In this document: positions 1-9,028 of the stretch, one piece after another
Layout of the letters: every line of letters starts with the position of its first letter
How positions within the stretch are numbered: position 1 is the first letter of the stretch
Assembly: GCA_900110975.1 (NCBI GenBank)
Contig: FOFK01000008.1
Coordinates: 1 to 53,264 of the forward strand
DNA: 53,264 bases
Origin: Lachnospiraceae bacterium RM5
GTDB taxonomy: Bacteria; Bacillota; Clostridia; Lachnospirales; Lachnospiraceae
Direction of reading: 5' to 3'
Position numbers and translations under genes: made by a program
The notes under the pieces: model-generated
Told to the model about the DNA's origin: nothing
Databases searched by the model: none
Seen by the model: only the letters and a program-made list of their open reading frames with translations

Positions 1-288
<288 letters not shown>

Positions 289-332
289 TTGTACATTTTT
301 ATATAATATTTTTTGTACATTAGGTCTTGACA
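289..332 (+). mobile_element. Right terminus of the IS21-like element
   Basis: Just after the istB stop the sequence TGTACAT occurs twice, the second copy followed by TAGGTCTTGACA. Read inward on the minus strand this starts TGTCAAGACC and continues into TGTACAAA, which fits IS21-family ends (terminal TG and multiple internal repeats). Coding sequence of the TtcA-like gene resumes about 8 bp later. The exact boundary near 332 is inferred because the left end is not in the window. Confidence 0.55.
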
Positions 333-340
333 TTTTATAG

Positions 341-1132
341 AAAAAGTTTCACAAGCAACTGCTCTCACCATTCGCAAAGGCCTGTAAGATATATAAGCTT
401 ATTGAAGACGGGGATCACATCGCCGTATGCATATCCGGCGGTAAGGACTCCATGCTTATGGCTAAACTGTTTCAGGAGATCAGGCGTCACAGACAGAAAG
501 AGTTTGATCTGACTTTTCTTGTGATGGATCCAGGATATAACAGGGAAAACAGAGCATTGATCGAAAGTAATGCGGAAGCACTCGGAATTCCGATCACCAT
601 TTTTGAAAGTACCATATTTGATACTGTTGATACGATAGAGAAAAGCCCCTGTTATCTGTGCGCCAGAATGAGACGCGGGTATTTATACAGTAAGGCGAAA
701 GAACTTGGGTGTAACAAGATAGCACTCGGACATCATTACGACGATGTGATCGAAACAATTCTGATGGGAATGATCCATGGTGCCCAGATCCAGACGATGA
801 TGCCGAAACTGCACAGTACTAATTTCGAGGGCATGGAGCTTATCAGACCACTTTATCTGGTCAGGGAAGCTGATATCTGCGCATGGAGAGATTACAATGA
901 TCTCCACTTTCTTCAGTGTGCCTGCCATTTCACGGATACTTGCACCACCTGTCATGTGGATGGTACGACTTCAAGCAAACGGCTTGAAACAAAGAAACTT
1001 ATCGCGGAATTGAAAAAGACAAACCCATTTGTCGAGTCAAATATTTTCAGTAGCATGGAGAATGTCAACCTGGATACCGTAATTGAGTATAAGAAGAATG
1101 GCGTAAGGCACAACTTCCTGGATGAATACTAA
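341..1132 (+). pseudogene. TtcA-like PP-loop tRNA thiolase family protein, 5' end lost to the IS
   Basis: An open frame runs from an in-frame stop at 338-340 to 1132 with no credible start codon near its beginning; the first ATG (452) lies after the ATP-binding loop and would destroy it. The frame encodes the PP-loop SGGKDS (residues 32-37), PCYLC with two cysteines (104, 107), LGHHYDD, and a later cysteine group (193, 195, 201, 204). This is the pattern of TtcA-type enzymes, which adenylate a tRNA base and transfer sulfur using an iron-sulfur cluster. Family members begin roughly 10-15 residues further upstream, the part replaced by the IS end. Codon choice is more GC-rich than in the 18-53 kb region. 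It may still be made from an IS-borne start, but I see no ribosome-binding site. Confidence 0.75.
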
Positions 1133-1352
1133 AATGGAAGAACTTGCGGCGGAAGAAAGGTGAATCATAAAAAGGAGAGGTGTATATGACAGATGCAGGG
1201 GCTAAGTAGAATCACAATTAGAATCACTGATTCTAATGAATGATTCTAAAATGATTCTATTTTTCCTAAAAGCACAGGAAATACTAGGTGCTTCGTGGAA
1301 GATAAAAAAATAGAAACGCTGATTTTACCAGCATTTCACACGAGAAACAGAT
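1133..1352 (+). other. Gene remnant with AGAATCA/TGATTCT repeats
   Basis: A good SD (AAGGAG, near 1170) precedes an ATG (about 1186) that opens only a 7-codon frame. Right after it AGAATCA occurs twice and TGATTCT three times, including the 15-bp dyad AGAATCA-C-TGATTCT. In one frame the block reads VESQLESL followed by a short tail to a stop near 1310; such low-complexity linkers occur near the C-terminus of AlbA/GHKL ATP-binding regulators. I read this as the remains of such a gene, a different one from the fragment that follows. Confidence 0.35.
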
Positions 1353-2027
1353 TTGGAACTGTTGGAAGGAAATATATATAATCTTGTTAATAGTGCTTTG
1401 GATTATATCCTGAATCGTATCAATTGGAGAGGAGAAATAGGGACAAGAAAACGAAAAGAAATACCTGAGATACCGGAAGAAGCAATACGAGAAATCATAG
1501 TAAATGCTTTTGCTCATGCAGACTATGAAACGGTGCCTGAAATTGAAATCAGCATTCATCCTGGCAAAGTGGAGATATATAATCCCGGATCATTTCCAGA
1601 CGATCTGACGCCATTGGATTTTATATCACGGAATCTCCCGTCATATAAAAGAAATAGGCTTATTTTGGATATCTTGTTCAGAAGTAAAGATGTTGAAAAA
1701 TCAGGAACCGGATTCCAACGTGTAAATGATTTTTGCAAACAGCAAAATGTAACGTGGAATTATAGAAAAGAGGCATATGGATTCTTCTTCGAATTTATCA
1801 GGACAAATGTCCAGATAAATGTCCAGATAAATGTGGAGCTTACAGAGGCAGAGCAGGTCATTTTCAATTTAATTCAGAATAATGATGGGATTTCCAAGGC
1901 TGAGATGGCTATAAGGATTGGAAAATCCGAAAAGACCGTCCAGAGGATAATCTCATCTCTTATGAAAAAACAGGTAATTGAAAGAGATGGATCAAATAAA
2001 ACCGGTAGTTGGAGGATCAGAGCATGA
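1353..2027 (+). pseudogene. GHKL-type ATP-binding regulator, N-terminally truncated (AlbA domain missing)
   Basis: The frame starts at a TTG without a clear SD, and an in-frame stop lies just upstream (1320-1322). The protein begins inside the family: the GHKL-like ATP-binding part (EEAIREIIVNAFAHADY, then VEIYNPG and KSGTGFQRV) is intact, followed by a linker (VQINVQINVEL) written by imperfect 12-bp DNA repeats, and a winged-helix ending (KAEMAIRIGKSEKTVQRII). Complete relatives carry an AlbA_2 domain of about 150 residues first; that is absent. The overlap with the next gene (ATGA) suggests that the transcription unit was once intact. Confidence 0.7.
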
Positions 2028-2647
2028 AGGATGCTTTAATAAGAATAGTTGAAGCTTTTCATAAATACAATTCGGAACATATGGCAGCACAGGCATTTGG
2101 CCTTAGTGAGGACATTGTTTATGATGCTCTTGTAATTGCCCCTAGTTTTTCTCCGTATAAACTGCATATGGAAGAAAATTGTACGGTTACCGTGCTCAAA
2201 GAAGGCGCGTATATTGCAGGTTATCTTGTAGAAAAAGATGGTTTAAAGATTGCGTGGATTAAGATCGGATCCTCCGCGGGTAATTTGATAGATCATTTGT
2301 CGCTCTGTGCAGAATTGTCTTTTAAGCGTATGATTTTCATTGGTGCCGTAGGAGGACTAAAGAAAAGTATTCATTTGGGAGATGTCTGCACTCCTTCGAT
2401 TGCCTTGGAATATACACATTTGGATGAGATTAAGGCTTTTGACACGGATCTTATCGAGATGGAGACGAGTTCATTTTACCTGATGACAGATCTATTCGAA
2501 CTTCCGGGAATAGCACTACTTGTGGTATCCGATAACTCGGCTTCGGAAGCTGCTTTGGTGGGACGTACATCGGAGCAGCTTCCGCAGTATGATTTTGGGA
2601 GAAATGTTATACTTCCTGATATGATACTAACATTGGTTTCTGAATAA
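2024..2647 (+). CDS. Nucleoside phosphorylase superfamily protein, shortened
   Basis: The ATG at 2024 overlaps the previous stop (ATGA) and has a strong SD, GGAGG, 9 bp upstream, so I prefer it to the TTG at 2009. Motifs of the PNP/UDP phosphorylase fold are visible: FIGAVGGL (phosphate/nucleoside loop), GDVCTPS, and LIEMETSSFYLM, whose Met-Glu pair normally contacts the ribose. The stretch between GDVCTPS and the MET motif is about 25 residues, against roughly 70-80 in usual family members, so part of the substrate-binding region is missing. At 207 residues it may be a degenerate or specialised enzyme. Linked by short gaps to the ASCH and Nudix genes, which hints at a nucleotide-salvage or clean-up unit. 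Confidence 0.65.
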   Translation: MKDALIRIVEAFHKYNSEHMAAQAFGLSEDIVYDALVIAPSFSPYKLHMEENCTVTVLKEGAYIAGYLVEKDGLKIAWIKIGSSAGNLIDHLSLCAELSFKRMIFIGAVGGLKKSIHLGDVCTPSIALEYTHLDEIKAFDTDLIEMETSSFYLMTDLFELPGIALLVVSDNSASEAALVGRTSEQLPQYDFGRNVILPDMILTLVSE

Positions 2648-2664
2648 AAGAAATGGTGGTAAGT

Positions 2665-3009
2665 ATGACACATTATATGAACTTATGGGATGACTCTTTC
2701 CAGGCAATCAAGGAAGGCTGGAAGAACGTCGAAATGCGCTTATATGATGAGAAAAGATCGATTATCTGTGTTGGCGATATTATTGAGTTTACTAATACAA
2801 CGACACGGGAGAAAATGTCTTGCAAGGTCGTGAGCATATATAAATATGCGGACTTTGCAGAACTATACAGGAATCATGATAAGATATCTATCGGTTACAA
2901 AGAAGATGAAACAGTAAATCCGGATGATATGCTTTCGTATTATACCAAGGAGGATATCGAAAAATATGGTGTTGTTGGGATAGAGATATCATTGATAGAG
3001 CAGGTTTAA
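2665..3009 (+). CDS. ASCH-domain protein
   Basis: A 114-residue protein with the ASCH fold signature: a short beta strand with a W...F..I..G.K..E.R pattern at the start (DSFQAIKEGWKNVEMRLYD), then VGDIIEF and a conserved-looking CKVVSIYKYADF. ASCH domains are PUA-like and bind RNA or modified nucleosides; some hydrolyse N4-acetylcytidine. I chose the ATG at 2665 because GGTGG lies just ahead of it; the ATG at 2653 has no comparable site. It follows the phosphorylase gene by 17 bp and precedes the Nudix gene by 17 bp, so the three are probably cotranscribed. The substrate is unknown. Confidence 0.75.
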   Translation: MTHYMNLWDDSFQAIKEGWKNVEMRLYDEKRSIICVGDIIEFTNTTTREKMSCKVVSIYKYADFAELYRNHDKISIGYKEDETVNPDDMLSYYTKEDIEKYGVVGIEISLIEQV

Positions 3010-3026
3010 GGAGAAACGATTGGATT

Positions 3027-3512
3027 ATGGAAAAATGGGATGCCTACGATGGCCATCTAAATAAAATAGATGGGCTAACCTTGATTCGTGGTGAAGAGAT
3101 ACCAGATGGTATATTTCATCTTTGCTGCGAGATTATAGTAAAACATAACGATGGAACATATCTTTTGATGCAGCGAGACAAAAGAAAACACCTTGGCGGA
3201 ATGTGGGAAGCAACGGCAGGAGGTTCTGCGCTACAGGGTGAAAATCCATTGACTTGCGCAATTAGAGAATTGAGGGAAGAAACCGGTATTGCTGACGATA
3301 AGCTTATGGAAATCGGCCGTGTTCTGCATTATGGACATCAGACATATTACGTAGAGTATTTGTGCAATACCGATGTTGATAAAGAAAGCATTATCCTTCA
3401 GGACGGCGAGACATCAGCTTACAAATGGGTTACGTGTGAAGAATTGCGCAAAATGTCTCGAGATGAAATTGCAACTCAGAGGATACAGAATTTTATTGAA
3501 GAATTACACTGA
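3027..3512 (+). CDS. Nudix hydrolase
   Basis: 161 residues with a complete Nudix box (G-x5-E-x7-RELREETGI, beginning at GGSALQGE), which binds the metal that drives hydrolysis of a nucleoside diphosphate linked to another group. The N-terminus (WDAYD, then RGEEIPDGIFHL) resembles the group around isopentenyl-diphosphate isomerase-like Nudix proteins such as YfcD, but sequence alone does not fix the substrate. SD AAGGAG lies 13 bp before the ATG, a long spacing. Last gene of the phosphorylase-ASCH-Nudix cluster; a terminator follows at 3700. Confidence 0.85.
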   Translation: MEKWDAYDGHLNKIDGLTLIRGEEIPDGIFHLCCEIIVKHNDGTYLLMQRDKRKHLGGMWEATAGGSALQGENPLTCAIRELREETGIADDKLMEIGRVLHYGHQTYYVEYLCNTDVDKESIILQDGETSAYKWVTCEELRKMSRDEIATQRIQNFIEELH

Positions 3513-3699
3513 GTGCGAAGAACTAGGTGGGTTGATAACACTACCGTGATAACAATTTGATAACATTAGCTGATACAGTCCGTGCGATATGGACAGTTGA
3601 AACCAAATGAAATCAAATCGTAACAGAGAACCCTAACAAAAATGTTTAAAGTACATGTTAAGTTAGGGAAATGGAATAGACCCGCTAAAAGGTATTATT

Positions 3700-3739
3700 G
3701 CCTGCAAACCCTTGAATTTAAAGGGCTTGCGGGCTTTTT
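3700..3739 (+). terminator. Rho-independent terminator after the Nudix gene
   Basis: A 14-bp stem (3700-3713 with 3721-3734; one G-U pair and one mismatch) closes a 7-nt loop and is followed by five T. The rest of the 3513-3844 gap holds no gene I can support; it contains short direct repeats of GATAAC and a CCCTAAC/GTTAGGG dyad, plausibly debris of the integrated element whose integrase follows. Confidence 0.7.
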
Positions 3740-3844
3740 GGATTTTAGTGATACGAAAATGATGAATTGTTTCAAGTGGTTTGCAGGTTACGAAACGTGT
3801 AACTTCATTTCTGTTATATTTGTTTTCTGATACATATTTTTGCA

Positions 3845-4717
3845 ATGAAGAGGGGATTTAAAACCGAGGAAGATGCATTAGCATGGGAGAGATCGTATAA
3901 GGAACATTGTAAAAAAGATATGCCGATGAGTAGCATCAAGCCTTTGGATGTTTTGAAATGGCAAAATGAGTTGCTTCAGATGCAGAATAAGGATGGAAAA
4001 GGTCTATCCGGAACATATCTTAAGACGATATGCAGATACAGTCACAGTTGAGTGCAATATTTAACCATGCGGTACGATATTATGATTTAAGTAGCAATCC
4101 TGTTAAAAAGGCAGGACCTATTGGAATCGTTCGAGCGAATGAAGTGAACTATTGGACAAAGGAAGAGTATTTAAAATTTATTGAATGCATGAAGGAAAAT
4201 AATAAATATTATTATGTTTTGGAAATACTTTATTGGTGTGGGCTTCGAACAGGAGAAGTATTGGCGTTGACGGAATCGGATTTTGATTTTGTACACCATA
4301 CAGTATCAATTACAAAATCTTTTCAGATCATCAATGGAGCAGAGGTTATTACAAAGCCTAAAACGATAAATGGAATAAGAACTGTAATTGTTCCGGTGTC
4401 CTTATGCAAACAATTGAAAGAATATGTAGGTCAATTAAATGATGGTGAAAGGTTGTTTCCGTATGCAAGACAAAGATTATATAAAGAACTGAAAAAAGGG
4501 AATTCAAATATCGGGAGTAAAAGATATACGTTTGCATGATTTGAGACATAGCCATGTATCTCTTCTTATTCATATGGGATACATCGCTTTTGAAATAGCA
4601 AAAAGAGTGGGACATAAAAGTGAACGGGTTACATACTATTATGCACATATGTTTCCGGGAGTGCAGGAAAACATGGTGGAGAGATTGGATGAAGAAAGAA
4701 GGTGGCCTTTAAATTGA
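3845..4717 (+). pseudogene. Tyrosine recombinase (phage/ICE-type integrase), broken
   Basis: Three consecutive frames together encode one integrase. 3845-4051 gives the Arm/core-binding part (GFKTEEDALAWE ... IKPLDVLKWQNELL). A frameshift near 4040 leads into 4030-4539, with the catalytic-domain motif LYWCGLRTGEVLAL (first catalytic Arg). A second frameshift near 4515 leads into the frame ending at 4717, with LHDLRHSHVSLL (HxxR) and VGHKSERVTYYYAH (catalytic Tyr). About 50 residues between the Arm region and IKPLDV are also missing compared with the family. The gene cannot make an active recombinase and marks an immobilised integrated element. Confidence 0.85.
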
Positions 4718-4727
4718 AGAGAATATT

Positions 4728-4775
4728 CTTTGGTTTAATTGACGAAAACTTTGGTTTGCGTTATAATTACTTTGG
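4728..4775 (+). promoter_or_regulatory. Near-consensus promoter overlapped by three CTTTGG sites at 21-bp spacing
   Basis: -35 TTGACG (4739-4744) and -10 TATAAT (4762-4767) are 17 bp apart, close to the sigma-A consensus. CTTTGG starts at 4728, 4749 and 4770, exactly 21 bp (two helical turns) apart, the three sites lying before the -35, in the spacer and just after the -10. The copies extend to CTTTGGTTT, CTTTGGTTT and CTTTGGATT. This is the arrangement expected of an operator for a DNA-binding protein covering one face of the helix. Confidence 0.75.
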
Positions 4776-4792
4776 ATTCGGAGGATAAAACT

Positions 4793-6367
4793 ATGGATTA
4801 TATACAGATAAAGAAATACGCAAATGAAATACTGAAGAACAAAACAGCAGAATGTTCGTATATAGAATATAAAGCTTCAGAAAAACAGTTGGATAAATTA
4901 TTAAAAACTATCTGTGCATATGGAAATAATTATTATAACAATGATATTCAATATATCTTTATTGGTGTAGAAGAGGAAAACAATGATGAACAGAAAGCCA
5001 TCCCGGTGCTTCCAATTAAGGGGATTCCTGAAGGAAGACTGGAAAAATGTAAGAACACCATTAACTCATTACGTCCTTTTTTATATCCTAATGTTGAGTT
5101 TGAGGCAGTGTCAAATAATCTTGAAGGGATTAGTTATATACTAGTCATAGTAAAGCGTCAGACTGGTGGTCCTTTTATGGTGTCAGAAAAAGCTGAAAAG
5201 GATAAAAAGATTAATCTTAAACCGGGAAGATACGTGAGAGTTGAGGCTGATACGCGACTCGCGAGGGTCGATGAGGAATACGATTTGCTACGCAAGTTTT
5301 CCAATTTTCATTTTAGCTCGATTGAAAGTACAGGAGCGTCAATTGATGACTTGAGCATAGATATACTAAGAGAATATTTTTCTAAGACGAGTACAAGACA
5401 GATTGGTGATGGAATGGGAAAGAATGAGCTAGCCAAGGCGATGGATTTGATAGATAAAAATGATCCTATGGATAGGCGCGTAAAAAACTATGCTGTTCTC
5501 ATGTTTTCTGAGCATCCGGAGGAGTACATTCCATATGCATATACGGAATTGATTATTGATATGTTTGGAACAAAAAGAAAGATGGAATCCAAAGTTTTTA
5601 AAGGCGCAATTTGGAAACAGTATTATTCTGCTTTAGAATACATCAATATAAACTTTTTAAATGAATTGGTTATACGCGAAGACGGTAGATCGGACAATCG
5701 CAAAGTTGCAAATTTTACGTATATTGCACTGGAGGAATTGCTTGCAAATGCGATTGTTCATAACAACTATGAAAATGGTAAGCCAATCCAAATATATATA
5801 TCTGAAAATCAGATAAATATTGTGAATTATAACAAGCCGTTACCGCCTATCCGGATAAGCGATTTGAACGAAAGAACGTTCTTTAATGAACGTGACACAG
5901 AAAATCCGGAAATTAGAGATATGTTTAAAGCGTTAGGTATTATAGAATCCTTTGGAACCGGTATCGGGGAAGCAAAAAGATCCATGAGGGAGAACGGCTC
6001 ACCTGAACTTTTTTATAAGGTTTTTGATGTCAATGATAACGTTACTTCAGTAGTTATTCCTGTAAATGATGAATACTACGAGATAAAAAACGGAACCAAA
6101 CCAAAGAAAAAAATTTGGGTTGAAAATGAAACCAAAGATTTTAAGCAAAAGATTTTGGGTTCGGGGTATACTAAAAAAATAAAACAAAACATATTGAAAC
6201 TATACGAAGAAATTGGGACGGAGGTCTTTGGAAATTCTCGTGTGGTCAATATTTTAGACTGTTCTGAAGTGACAGCAACTTCTTATCTGAAAAGGATGGA
6301 AGATGACCTGAAAATCATCGTTCCGGTAGAAGGAATGGGGAAAGGAAAGTACAAGTTTTCAAAGTAG
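4793..6367 (+). CDS. AlbA_2/GHKL ATP-binding transcriptional regulator
   Basis: 524 residues from the ATG at 4793, which has GGAG 9 bp upstream. Three parts: an AlbA_2 domain (about 1-150; IEYKAS, then KTICAYGNNYYN and a FIGVEEEN strand), a GHKL-like ATP-binding domain (about 300-430; EELLANAIVHNNYE, then IVNYNKPL and ESFGTGIGEAKR), and a C-terminal winged helix (about 455-524, with SEVTATSYLKRM). Proteins of this build are usually annotated as putative transcription factors or RecG-like proteins; AlbA domains bind nucleic acid. It is the only complete member of the family in the first 8 kb. The three CTTTGG repeats over its own promoter suggest autoregulation (inference). Confidence 0.8.
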   Translation: MDYIQIKKYANEILKNKTAECSYIEYKASEKQLDKLLKTICAYGNNYYNNDIQYIFIGVEEENNDEQKAIPVLPIKGIPEGRLEKCKNTINSLRPFLYPNVEFEAVSNNLEGISYILVIVKRQTGGPFMVSEKAEKDKKINLKPGRYVRVEADTRLARVDEEYDLLRKFSNFHFSSIESTGASIDDLSIDILREYFSKTSTRQIGDGMGKNELAKAMDLIDKNDPMDRRVKNYAVLMFSEHPEEYIPYAYTELIIDMFGTKRKMESKVFKGAIWKQYYSALEYININFLNELVIREDGRSDNRKVANFTYIALEELLANAIVHNNYENGKPIQIYISENQINIVNYNKPLPPIRISDLNERTFFNERDTENPEIRDMFKALGIIESFGTGIGEAKRSMRENGSPELFYKVFDVNDNVTSVVIPVNDEYYEIKNGTKPKKKIWVENETKDFKQKILGSGYTKKIKQNILKLYEEIGTEVFGNSRVVNILDCSEVTATSYLKRMEDDLKIIVPVEGMGKGKYKFSK

Positions 6368-6470
6368 GTATGTATTTAAAGAAATACCATGGGATTGAGA
6401 GAAAAAGCTTAGGTTAAAAAATATTTGCATGAAAGATAATATTGAAAGTCTGTAAAATAGAATATCTTTT

Positions 6471-7317
6471 TTGATCGATCCTGACACAGGAAGAGAAGGA
6501 ATTACTCTTGCAGCTATATTGCTTTTTGGTAAGGACAGTACGATTATGTCAGTGTTGCCACAGTATAAGACGGATGCAATTTATCGCGTTAAAAATATGG
6601 ATCGCTACGATGATAGAGAGGTTATCATCACAAATCTTATAGATAGCTTCCGTAAACTAATGGACTTTGGGAAGAAGCACTTAAATGATGTTTTTGTTAC
6701 GGAAGGCGACCAAAGTATTAGTGCGAGAGACAAAATACTTAGAGAAGTGGTGTCAAATATATTGGCTCATAGAGATTACTCTAATGCGTATTCGGCAAAA
6801 TTTGTTATAGAGCAAAGTGTCATGTATACGGAAAACAGCAATTTGCCACATGGACATGGAGAATTGCAATTGAATAAGTTTGAGGCGTTTCCAAAAAATC
6901 CTCCAATCTCAAAAGTGTTTAGAAAAATAGGTTATGCCGACGAACTTGGCTCGGGTATGAGAAATACAAATAAATACACAAAGCTATATTCAGGCGGAAC
7001 TCCTTCTTTTATCGAGGATGATATATTTAGAATTAGTATTCCGATAGATAACGTTGCAAATCTTAAGGTGGGACCTGGAGTAGATCAAATATCGCGTAAA
7101 GAAAAGAATGAAACAAGTTTTGAAACAAAGCGATTATGATAGACTGAAACCAGTTATTTCAAAACTCGCTGAAGTTGAAGAAATTAGTGTTCAGGAAGTA
7201 ATGGAACTGACTGGTAAGTCAAGAACAACCGCTTGGAGATATATGCAGATATTAGTAGAGTGTGGAGTTGTAGAATTGACTGGAAATACTAATAATGCAA
7301 TTTATAAGAGGGTGTAG
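6471..7317 (+). pseudogene. AlbA/GHKL ATP-binding regulator, truncated and frameshifted
   Basis: The reading frame enters the family mid-protein at IDPDTGREGITLAAILLFGKD, with an in-frame stop just upstream (6453) and no SD, so the AlbA_2 domain is gone. The GHKL-like part follows (LREVVSNILAHRDYSNAY, then ELGSGMRNTNKY). Around 7120 the frame shifts: the first frame stops at 7139, while the frame from 7108 continues with a winged-helix segment (VQEVMELTGKSRTTAWRYM) to 7317. The intact paralogue lies directly upstream, so this may be a decayed neighbour or duplicate. Confidence 0.75.
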
Positions 7318-7482
7318 TAGTTCATGAAGTCGTCGTGAAGTCACTATGCAGTCAAGCGAGCGATTAATGAGAACAAACAGGATTAAAAACAGCATAAAAA
7401 ATCAATAAAACAGGCGTAAAACCATATAAAAACACCTGTTAACCATTCGGTAAAATCGAGATGGAGTAAAAGAAAAACGCCA

Positions 7483-7507
7483 AAAAGCCCTTATTTTAGG
7501 GACTTTT
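7483..7507 (+). terminator. Weak terminator-like hairpin
   Basis: AAAAGCCC (7483-7490) can pair with GGG-A-CTTTT (7499-7507) across an 8-nt AT loop with one bulged base, followed by a T-rich stretch. A longer dyad AACAGG...CCTGTT lies just upstream. In the 7318-7709 gap I see this hairpin, the 7591-7630 inverted repeat and one promoter, but no gene. Confidence 0.4.
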
Positions 7508-7590
7508 CATTTTCTTCGCCTACATTTTTTGAAGGATTCATACGGTAAGAGATGAATGGTTTACACTTGGAATTGGTTGCTAATGCCATG

Positions 7591-7663
7591 TATTTTAGAA
7601 AAATGGAATAATTACCTTTTTTCTAAAATATATCTTGTCAAGGAGATTTGATTGTAATATACT
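7591..7663 (+). promoter_or_regulatory. Promoter of the DUF4143 ATPase gene, with a 13-bp inverted repeat upstream
   Basis: -35 TTGTCA (7635-7640) and -10 TATACT (7658-7663) have 17-bp spacing. A perfect 13-bp inverted repeat, TATTTTAGAAAAA (7591-7603) and its complement (7618-7630), with 14 bp between, ends 4 bp before the -35. A further half site, CTTTAGAAAAA, begins at the -10. The three TTTAGAAA-type sites could be a repressor or activator operator. Confidence 0.6.
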
Positions 7664-7709
7664 TTAGAAAAAGGGTACTAAGACCAAAAAACTAAAATAG
7701 GAGAGTTTT

Positions 7710-8999
7710 ATGGAGATAAAAAGAGACAAGTATTTAAATAAACTTGTAAGTAAAAGAAATAATGGATTAATTAAGGTTATTACCGGAATCAGAAGGTGTG
7801 GTAAATCATATTTGTTATTTAACTTATACTACGAGTATCTTATTAAAGAAGGTGTTTCTGAAGATTGTATTATATTAGTTCCATTAGATGATTATGATTA
7901 TATTGAATATCGTGATCCTCAAAGGCTATCAGAATATATTAAAAGTAGTATAAAAGATTCAAATAAGCAATACTATGTGTTTATAGATGAAGCACAATAT
8001 GCGATTACTAAGGAAGAAATGAAGAATCCAGACATTCCAATTAGGCTTTATGGTGTTTTAAATGGGTTACTTAGAAAAAAGAATGTAGATGTATATGTTA
8101 CTGGAAGTAATTCTAAGTTTTTATCTTCTGATATTTTGACCGAATTTAGAGGTCGCGGTGATGAAATTCATATAGCTCCGTTGTCATTTTCAGAATTTTT
8201 TACTGCATCAGGAAAGGATAAATATGATGCATGGCAAGAGTATTTATTTTATGGGGGTTTGCCTCATATTTTGGCAGAACCGGATAATGAATCAAAAGAA
8301 GCATATCTGGAAAGATTAAACACTGAAATATATATTAGAGATATAGTTGAAAGATATGATATTCGTGATACTTCTAGTATGGAAACTTTAATGAAAGTTA
8401 TCGCCTCTGCCATTGGGTCTTTGTCGAATGCACAAAGAATATCGGATACATTTAAGAGTAAGGTCGATAAGTCAATTTCAATGCCTACAATATCGAATTA
8501 TTTAAATTATCTCATTGAAAGTTTTATTATACAAAAAAGCGAGAGATATGATATTAAAGGACGTAAATACATTGGTACACCATCAAAGTATTATTATACA
8601 GACTTAGGGTTAAGAAATGCTCTTTTGAATTTTCGCCAATTTGAAGAGACACACCTAATGGAGAATGTTATATACAATGAATTGATATATAGAGGTTACA
8701 AAGTAGATGTGGGTGTAGTTGTAATCCGAAAGGATGAGGGTGGTAAAAAATTACGCAGACAATTGGAAGTTGATTTTGTGGTTAATCAGGGTAGTAAGCG
8801 ATATTACATTCAGTCTGCGTATGCGCTACCAAATCAGGAAAAAGTAGAACAGGAACAAGCAGCACTAATTAAAATACCTGATTCATTTAAGAAGATAATA
8901 GTCACCAGTGGAAATACTCCAGTTTGGAGAAATGATCAAGGTATTACAATAATAGGATTGTTTGATTTTTTGCTTAATGAAGATAGTTTAGATTTGTAG
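7710..8999 (+). CDS. AAA ATPase with DUF4143 domain
   Basis: 429 residues, with SD GGAGAG upstream. Walker A is GIRRCGKS (26-33) and Walker B ends FIDEAQ (Asp93-Glu94); a sensor-like TGSNSKFL follows and then FRGRGDEIHIAPLSFSEF, typical of the AAA_14 group. The C-terminal half, from about residue 215, matches the DUF4143 layout (RDIVERYDI, later YYTDLGLRNALL and VDFVV), which resembles a PD-(D/E)XK nuclease fold. These proteins are very common in anaerobes and are often scattered as accessory genes; their role is unsettled. It sits alone behind its own promoter. The composition is very AT-rich compared with the GNAT-Nudix gene that follows. Confidence 0.85.
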   Translation: MEIKRDKYLNKLVSKRNNGLIKVITGIRRCGKSYLLFNLYYEYLIKEGVSEDCIILVPLDDYDYIEYRDPQRLSEYIKSSIKDSNKQYYVFIDEAQYAITKEEMKNPDIPIRLYGVLNGLLRKKNVDVYVTGSNSKFLSSDILTEFRGRGDEIHIAPLSFSEFFTASGKDKYDAWQEYLFYGGLPHILAEPDNESKEAYLERLNTEIYIRDIVERYDIRDTSSMETLMKVIASAIGSLSNAQRISDTFKSKVDKSISMPTISNYLNYLIESFIIQKSERYDIKGRKYIGTPSKYYYTDLGLRNALLNFRQFEETHLMENVIYNELIYRGYKVDVGVVVIRKDEGGKKLRRQLEVDFVVNQGSKRYYIQSAYALPNQEKVEQEQAALIKIPDSFKKIIVTSGNTPVWRNDQGITIIGLFDFLLNEDSLDL

Positions 9000-9028
9000 T
9001 AGGTAATATTGTGTGTATAGAGGTGTAA

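Noticed and set aside
1284-1559. Minus-strand frame of 91 residues
   Set aside because: Lies opposite the GHKL fragment, has no family features or SD; a shadow frame.
3642-3845. Short frames on both strands around 3.64-3.85 kb
   Set aside because: They run through the terminator hairpin, have no SD and mirror each other; chance frames.
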